Source: Burkholderia sp. 9120 (lineage in GTDB: Bacteria > Pseudomonadota > Gammaproteobacteria > Burkholderiales > Burkholderiaceae). From it: a DNA stretch of 64,000 nt. Location: positions 3,844,001 to 3,908,000 of the forward strand of contig NZ_JQNA01000002.1 of NCBI RefSeq assembly GCF_000745015.1. Reading direction: 5' to 3'. Below, piece by piece: positions 61,263 to 64,000 of the stretch (position 1 is its first letter; every line of letters begins with the position of its first letter). The translations under genes were made by a program, and so were the position numbers. A model generated the notes under the pieces. That model did no database searches, was not told where the DNA came from, and saw only the letters and a list, made by a program, of their open reading frames with translations.

Positions 61263-63170
61263 ATGCGGGCCGACCCTATCCAGCGTGCGATCGACGAAGA
61301 CCTTGTGCGCGTGCTTTACGCGCAGGATCCGATCGCCTTTTTTTCGCACTGGTTTTCGATCGCGGTGCTGGTGGCGATCTACTGGCCGGCGATTCCGTCG
61401 CCGCCGCTGTTCGTCGCGTGTTTCGGGTTCTATGCGGCGGCCAATTGCGGCAGCCTCGCGTTATGGATCTGCAATCGCCGCTATCCGCATCTTGCGTCGC
61501 CGCGTGGCTGGATCGTGCTGCATGCGGTGCGCGGCATGTTGCTGTACAGCGCGCCGGGTTTCGCGATCTGGTTCGCGTTTCATAGCCCGCAGATGGATTT
61601 GCCGCTGCTGCATACGGTAATGCTCGTGACGCTGGCGGCCGGCGTGTTCATGTCGAACGGCTTCGACCTGCTGAACTTTTCCACCGCGATTCCGTTCCTG
61701 CTGTTTCCGTCGATCGTGCTGCATTTCGGCACGCATACGTTCGACCGCACGATTCTCGCGATCGTCCTCGCGTTTTTCTTTTGCGCGATCAACGTCTACG
61801 CGATGAGTTACCGCAAGCTGTTTCGCCAGGTCGTGCAGGCACGGGTCGATCAGCAATATCTGGCGGAGTCGCTGGCGGCGCAGAAGCATGTTGCCGAAGA
61901 AGCGAGTCTCGCGAAAACGCGCTTTTTCGCGGCTGCCAGCCACGATTTGCGGCAGCCTCTGCATGCGATCGGTTTGCTCGCGGCGTCGCTCAACGACACG
62001 GCGGCAACCCCCGCGCAGCACGCGAAGACCGCCGAACATATCGTCTACAACGTCGAGGCGTTGAATCAGCTGTTCAACCAGGTGCTCGATCTCGCGCGGC
62101 TCGAAAGCGGCGTGACACAGGTGATCCGGCTACATTTCCGGCTGGCCGAACTGTTCGAGCGGGTCGGCAGCCAGTATCGTCCGCAGGCGGCGGCCAAAGG
62201 TCTCGCGCTGCGGATCGCGCCGACCACGATGATCGTGCACGACGATCCGGTGTTGCTGGAGCGCGTGCTGAGCAATCTGCTGTCCAACGCGGTGCGTTAT
62301 ACCGAGGACGGCGCGATCTGGTTGGGCTTTCGGCGCGCGGGACGCGAGTCGGGCGGCTTTGTCGAGGTGCGCGATTCGGGCATCGGCATTCCGGCGGAGG
62401 AGCACGAGCAGGTCTTCGAAGAGTTCTATCAGGTCGCCAATCCGCAGCGCGACGCGCGCCAGGGGCATGGGCTCGGCCTGCCGACGGTGAAGCGGCTGGT
62501 CGAAATGCTCGGCGGCGAACTGCGTTTGCGTTCGGCGCCGGGGCGCGGGTCCGTGTTTCGTTTTTCGGTGCAGGCGGGCGAGGCGGGCGGGATTGTCGCG
62601 AGCCTGAACGAAACGGTGGCGGGCGGTCCTTCGGCGCAGGGGCGGCGCGTGCTGTGCATCGACGACGATCCGTCGATCCTCGAAGGCCTCGCCAGTCTGC
62701 TCGCGCGCTGGGGTTGCGACGTGCGCGGCACTCGCGACGAGGTCGACGCGCTCGCGGTGCTCGAAACGGGTTTCGTGCCGGATGCGGTGCTGTGCGATTA
62801 CCAGTTGGCGAATCACCGCACCGGCGCGCAGGCGCTGACTGCCGTGCGGCATGTGCTGGCGCGCGCGGGGCACGACAACATCGTGACTTTGCTGATCACG
62901 GGGGATATGGCGTCGGCGGAACTGGCGGCGTTGGCGCTGCAGGGGATTCCGGTGTTGCATAAGCCGGTGACCCCCGCGCGCTTGCGGCGCACGCTGGAAA
63001 TGCTGTGGCAGCAGGCGGAACTGGATAAGGGGCGGGCGACGGCCGCGCGGGCGTTGCGCGCGGACGGCATGGACGAGGTGGATGGACTGGCCGTTAAAGC
63101 AGAGAGCTGGAGCGCCAACGGCGCGATACGGGAGGCGGCGAACGGTCCGCCGGACGAAGCGAGGATCTGA
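61263..63170 (+). CDS. hybrid sensor histidine kinase / response regulator
   Basis: A 635-residue membrane kinase. Residues about 25-180 contain six or so hydrophobic segments with no extracytoplasmic sensor domain, suggesting membrane or small-lipophile sensing. Then a coiled stretch, the HisKA box with H227 in FFAAASHDLRQPLH, an ATPase domain (LSNLLSNAVRYT, RDSGIGIPAEE, GHGLGLPTVKRLVEM), and a C-terminal receiver domain (VLCIDDDPSILEGLA, phospho-acceptor Asp in AVLCDYQLANH). GGAGA precedes ATG 61263. It faces a LuxR-type response regulator gene at its 3' end, the probable partner. Confidence 0.92.
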   Translation: MRADPIQRAIDEDLVRVLYAQDPIAFFSHWFSIAVLVAIYWPAIPSPPLFVACFGFYAAANCGSLALWICNRRYPHLASPRGWIVLHAVRGMLLYSAPGFAIWFAFHSPQMDLPLLHTVMLVTLAAGVFMSNGFDLLNFSTAIPFLLFPSIVLHFGTHTFDRTILAIVLAFFFCAINVYAMSYRKLFRQVVQARVDQQYLAESLAAQKHVAEEASLAKTRFFAAASHDLRQPLHAIGLLAASLNDTAATPAQHAKTAEHIVYNVEALNQLFNQVLDLARLESGVTQVIRLHFRLAELFERVGSQYRPQAAAKGLALRIAPTTMIVHDDPVLLERVLSNLLSNAVRYTEDGAIWLGFRRAGRESGGFVEVRDSGIGIPAEEHEQVFEEFYQVANPQRDARQGHGLGLPTVKRLVEMLGGELRLRSAPGRGSVFRFSVQAGEAGGIVASLNETVAGGPSAQGRRVLCIDDDPSILEGLASLLARWGCDVRGTRDEVDALAVLETGFVPDAVLCDYQLANHRTGAQALTAVRHVLARAGHDNIVTLLITGDMASAELAALALQGIPVLHKPVTPARLRRTLEMLWQQAELDKGRATAARALRADGMDEVDGLAVKAESWSANGAIREAANGPPDEARI

Positions 63171-63219
63171 AGGCCTGCAGCTCGCTGCGACACGCTGCAA
63201 GTCAAACACTACATAGCAA

Positions 63220-63243
63220 ACGGGCGGCGCAAGCGCCGCCCGT
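63220..63243. terminator. strong GC-rich hairpin between convergent two-component genes
   Basis: ACGGGCGGCGC (63220-63230), AA, GCGCCGCCCGT (63233-63243): a perfect 11-bp inverted repeat with a minimal loop between the kinase and response-regulator genes. Without a T-run; probably a bidirectional transcription barrier or mRNA 3'-end stabiliser. Confidence 0.6.
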
Positions 63244-63269
63244 CGTCAGTTCGTCACCGTCAGGCTCTG

Positions 63270-64000
63270 CTACAACGTTTTCCCCGCTTCCAGCCAGCCG
63301 TTGATCACCGCGATCGCCGTCGACCGGTTATGCACGCCGAGCGCCCGGAAGATCACCGACAGATGCACCTTCACCGTGCCTTCGGCGACGCCCAGATCGC
63401 GCGCGATCATCTTGTTGGTCCAGCCGCGATGCACGAGCCGCATGATGTCCTGCTGACGCGGCGACAGGTTCTCCAGCAAATGCTGCTGATGCGGTTGCAG
63501 CGACGGGATCTGCGTGATCGGTTCCGTGACGCCGGAGACGCCGGACGTTGGCGCGGCAGCCTGAGCGACTGACGACGCAGCGGCGCCTTGCAGCGCCATC
63601 TCGGCCGACGCATCGGCATGCACCGGGCTCGCCTTGGTCTCGCGCGAACCGAGCAGGCTCAGCGCTTCCATCGGCACATACGCGCCGCCCGACAGCACCA
63701 GTTCGATTGCCTTGAGCATCACGCTGGCAGGCTGCCGCTTCGGCACGAAACCGAGCGCGCCGGCGGCCAGCACCGCGCGCATTTCGTCGGGCGATTCTTC
63801 GGCGGACAGCACGACCACCGGCAACGCGGGGTTCGCCTTCAACAGCACCTCGAGCGACGACGCGCCGCTCATGCCGGGCATATGCAGATCGACGATCGCG
63901 AGATCGTGATCGGCGTCGGGACGCGCGGCGGTGGCGAGGGTTTCCCAGCTATCGGCTTCGTCGAACTGGGCGTCGGGGTCGAGCCCCCGCAGCATGCCTT
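63270..64000 (-). CDS. NarL/LuxR-family response regulator, N-terminus cut off by window edge
   Basis: Minus-strand frame open to the right edge. It reads a receiver domain missing its first strand (phospho-acceptor Asp in LAIVDLHMPGMSG, switch Ser in PVVVLSAEES, Lys in GFVPKRQPA), an Ala/Ser/Thr-rich linker longer than usual, and a C-terminal LuxR helix-turn-helix (LSPRQQDIMRLVHRGWTNKM, IARDLGVAEGTVKVHLSVIF). The residue before the first visible Met is Gly in frame, consistent with an upstream start outside the window. Probably controlled by the adjacent hybrid kinase. Confidence 0.9.
   Translation of the reverse strand, partial: GMLRGLDPDAQFDEADSWETLATAARPDADHDLAIVDLHMPGMSGASSLEVLLKANPALPVVVLSAEESPDEMRAVLAAGALGFVPKRQPASVMLKAIELVLSGGAYVPMEALSLLGSRETKASPVHADASAEMALQGAAASSVAQAAAPTSGVSGVTEPITQIPSLQPHQQHLLENLSPRQQDIMRLVHRGWTNKMIARDLGVAEGTVKVHLSVIFRALGVHNRSTAIAVINGWLEAGKTL

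Overview
The window is GC-rich, densely coded bacterial DNA with long spurious antisense frames. Its gene content (biotin-independent malonate decarboxylase operon, YtfQRT-YjfF sugar importer, many LysR and GntR regulators, OprB-type porin, FUSC exporter) is typical of an environmental Burkholderiales, most likely Paraburkholderia/Burkholderia, and looks like a metabolically versatile chromosome region. This assignment comes from gene content, not a database search. No rRNA, tRNA, CRISPR array, transposase or phage gene was seen.

Layout. 1-11 kb: a truncated LysR gene diverging from a FUSC exporter, a small exported protein, a class I CoA-transferase, two membrane proteins (GlsB-like, MgtC-like), an exported duplicated-domain protein, a membrane metallophosphoesterase, a RutE-like nitroreductase and AlkB. 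11-16.5 kb: ytfQ-ytfR-ytfT-yjfF, a probable furanose-sugar ABC importer. 16.5-19.8 kb: an MFS carrier and a DUF1445 hydro-lyase divergent from a LysR regulator. 19.8-28.5 kb: malonate decarboxylase operon (GntR regulator, then mdcA-B-C-D-E-G-H with overlapping genes) divergent from an MFS carrier that may import malonate. 28.5-41.2 kb: iron region, with a TonB-dependent siderophore receptor, then (after an EamA exporter and a LysR gene) a six-gene operon of OprB-type porin, beta-propeller protein, Tat-exported DyP peroxidase and FbpABC-type ferric importer. Both the receptor and the operon have Fur-box-like palindromes sharing the core GAGAACGATTC.

41.4-55.8 kb: arylamine N-acetyltransferase and an isoprenylcysteine-methyltransferase-like protein, then the most interesting block. 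It holds two polar amino acid ABC importers, two convergent HutC-type GntR regulators, a histidine-ammonia-lyase homologue that lacks the Ala-Ser-Gly triad needed for the MIO cofactor, a 2-oxoglutarate/Fe(II) oxygenase and a GlcD-type FAD hydroxyacid dehydrogenase. Four palindromes fitting the HutC-family consensus GTNTANAC lie at the promoters of both transporters and of the oxygenase. I infer a two-module catabolic locus for a histidine-like compound. Ergothionase, an MIO-free member of the same fold that releases trimethylamine from ergothioneine, is the best candidate for the lyase.

55.8-64 kb: an orphan ModA-like binding protein, a large fusion of a GMC-type flavin oxidoreductase with an alpha/beta hydrolase carrying a Cys nucleophile, preceded by a small sigma-factor-like protein, then a hybrid histidine kinase converging on a LuxR-type response regulator that runs off the right edge.
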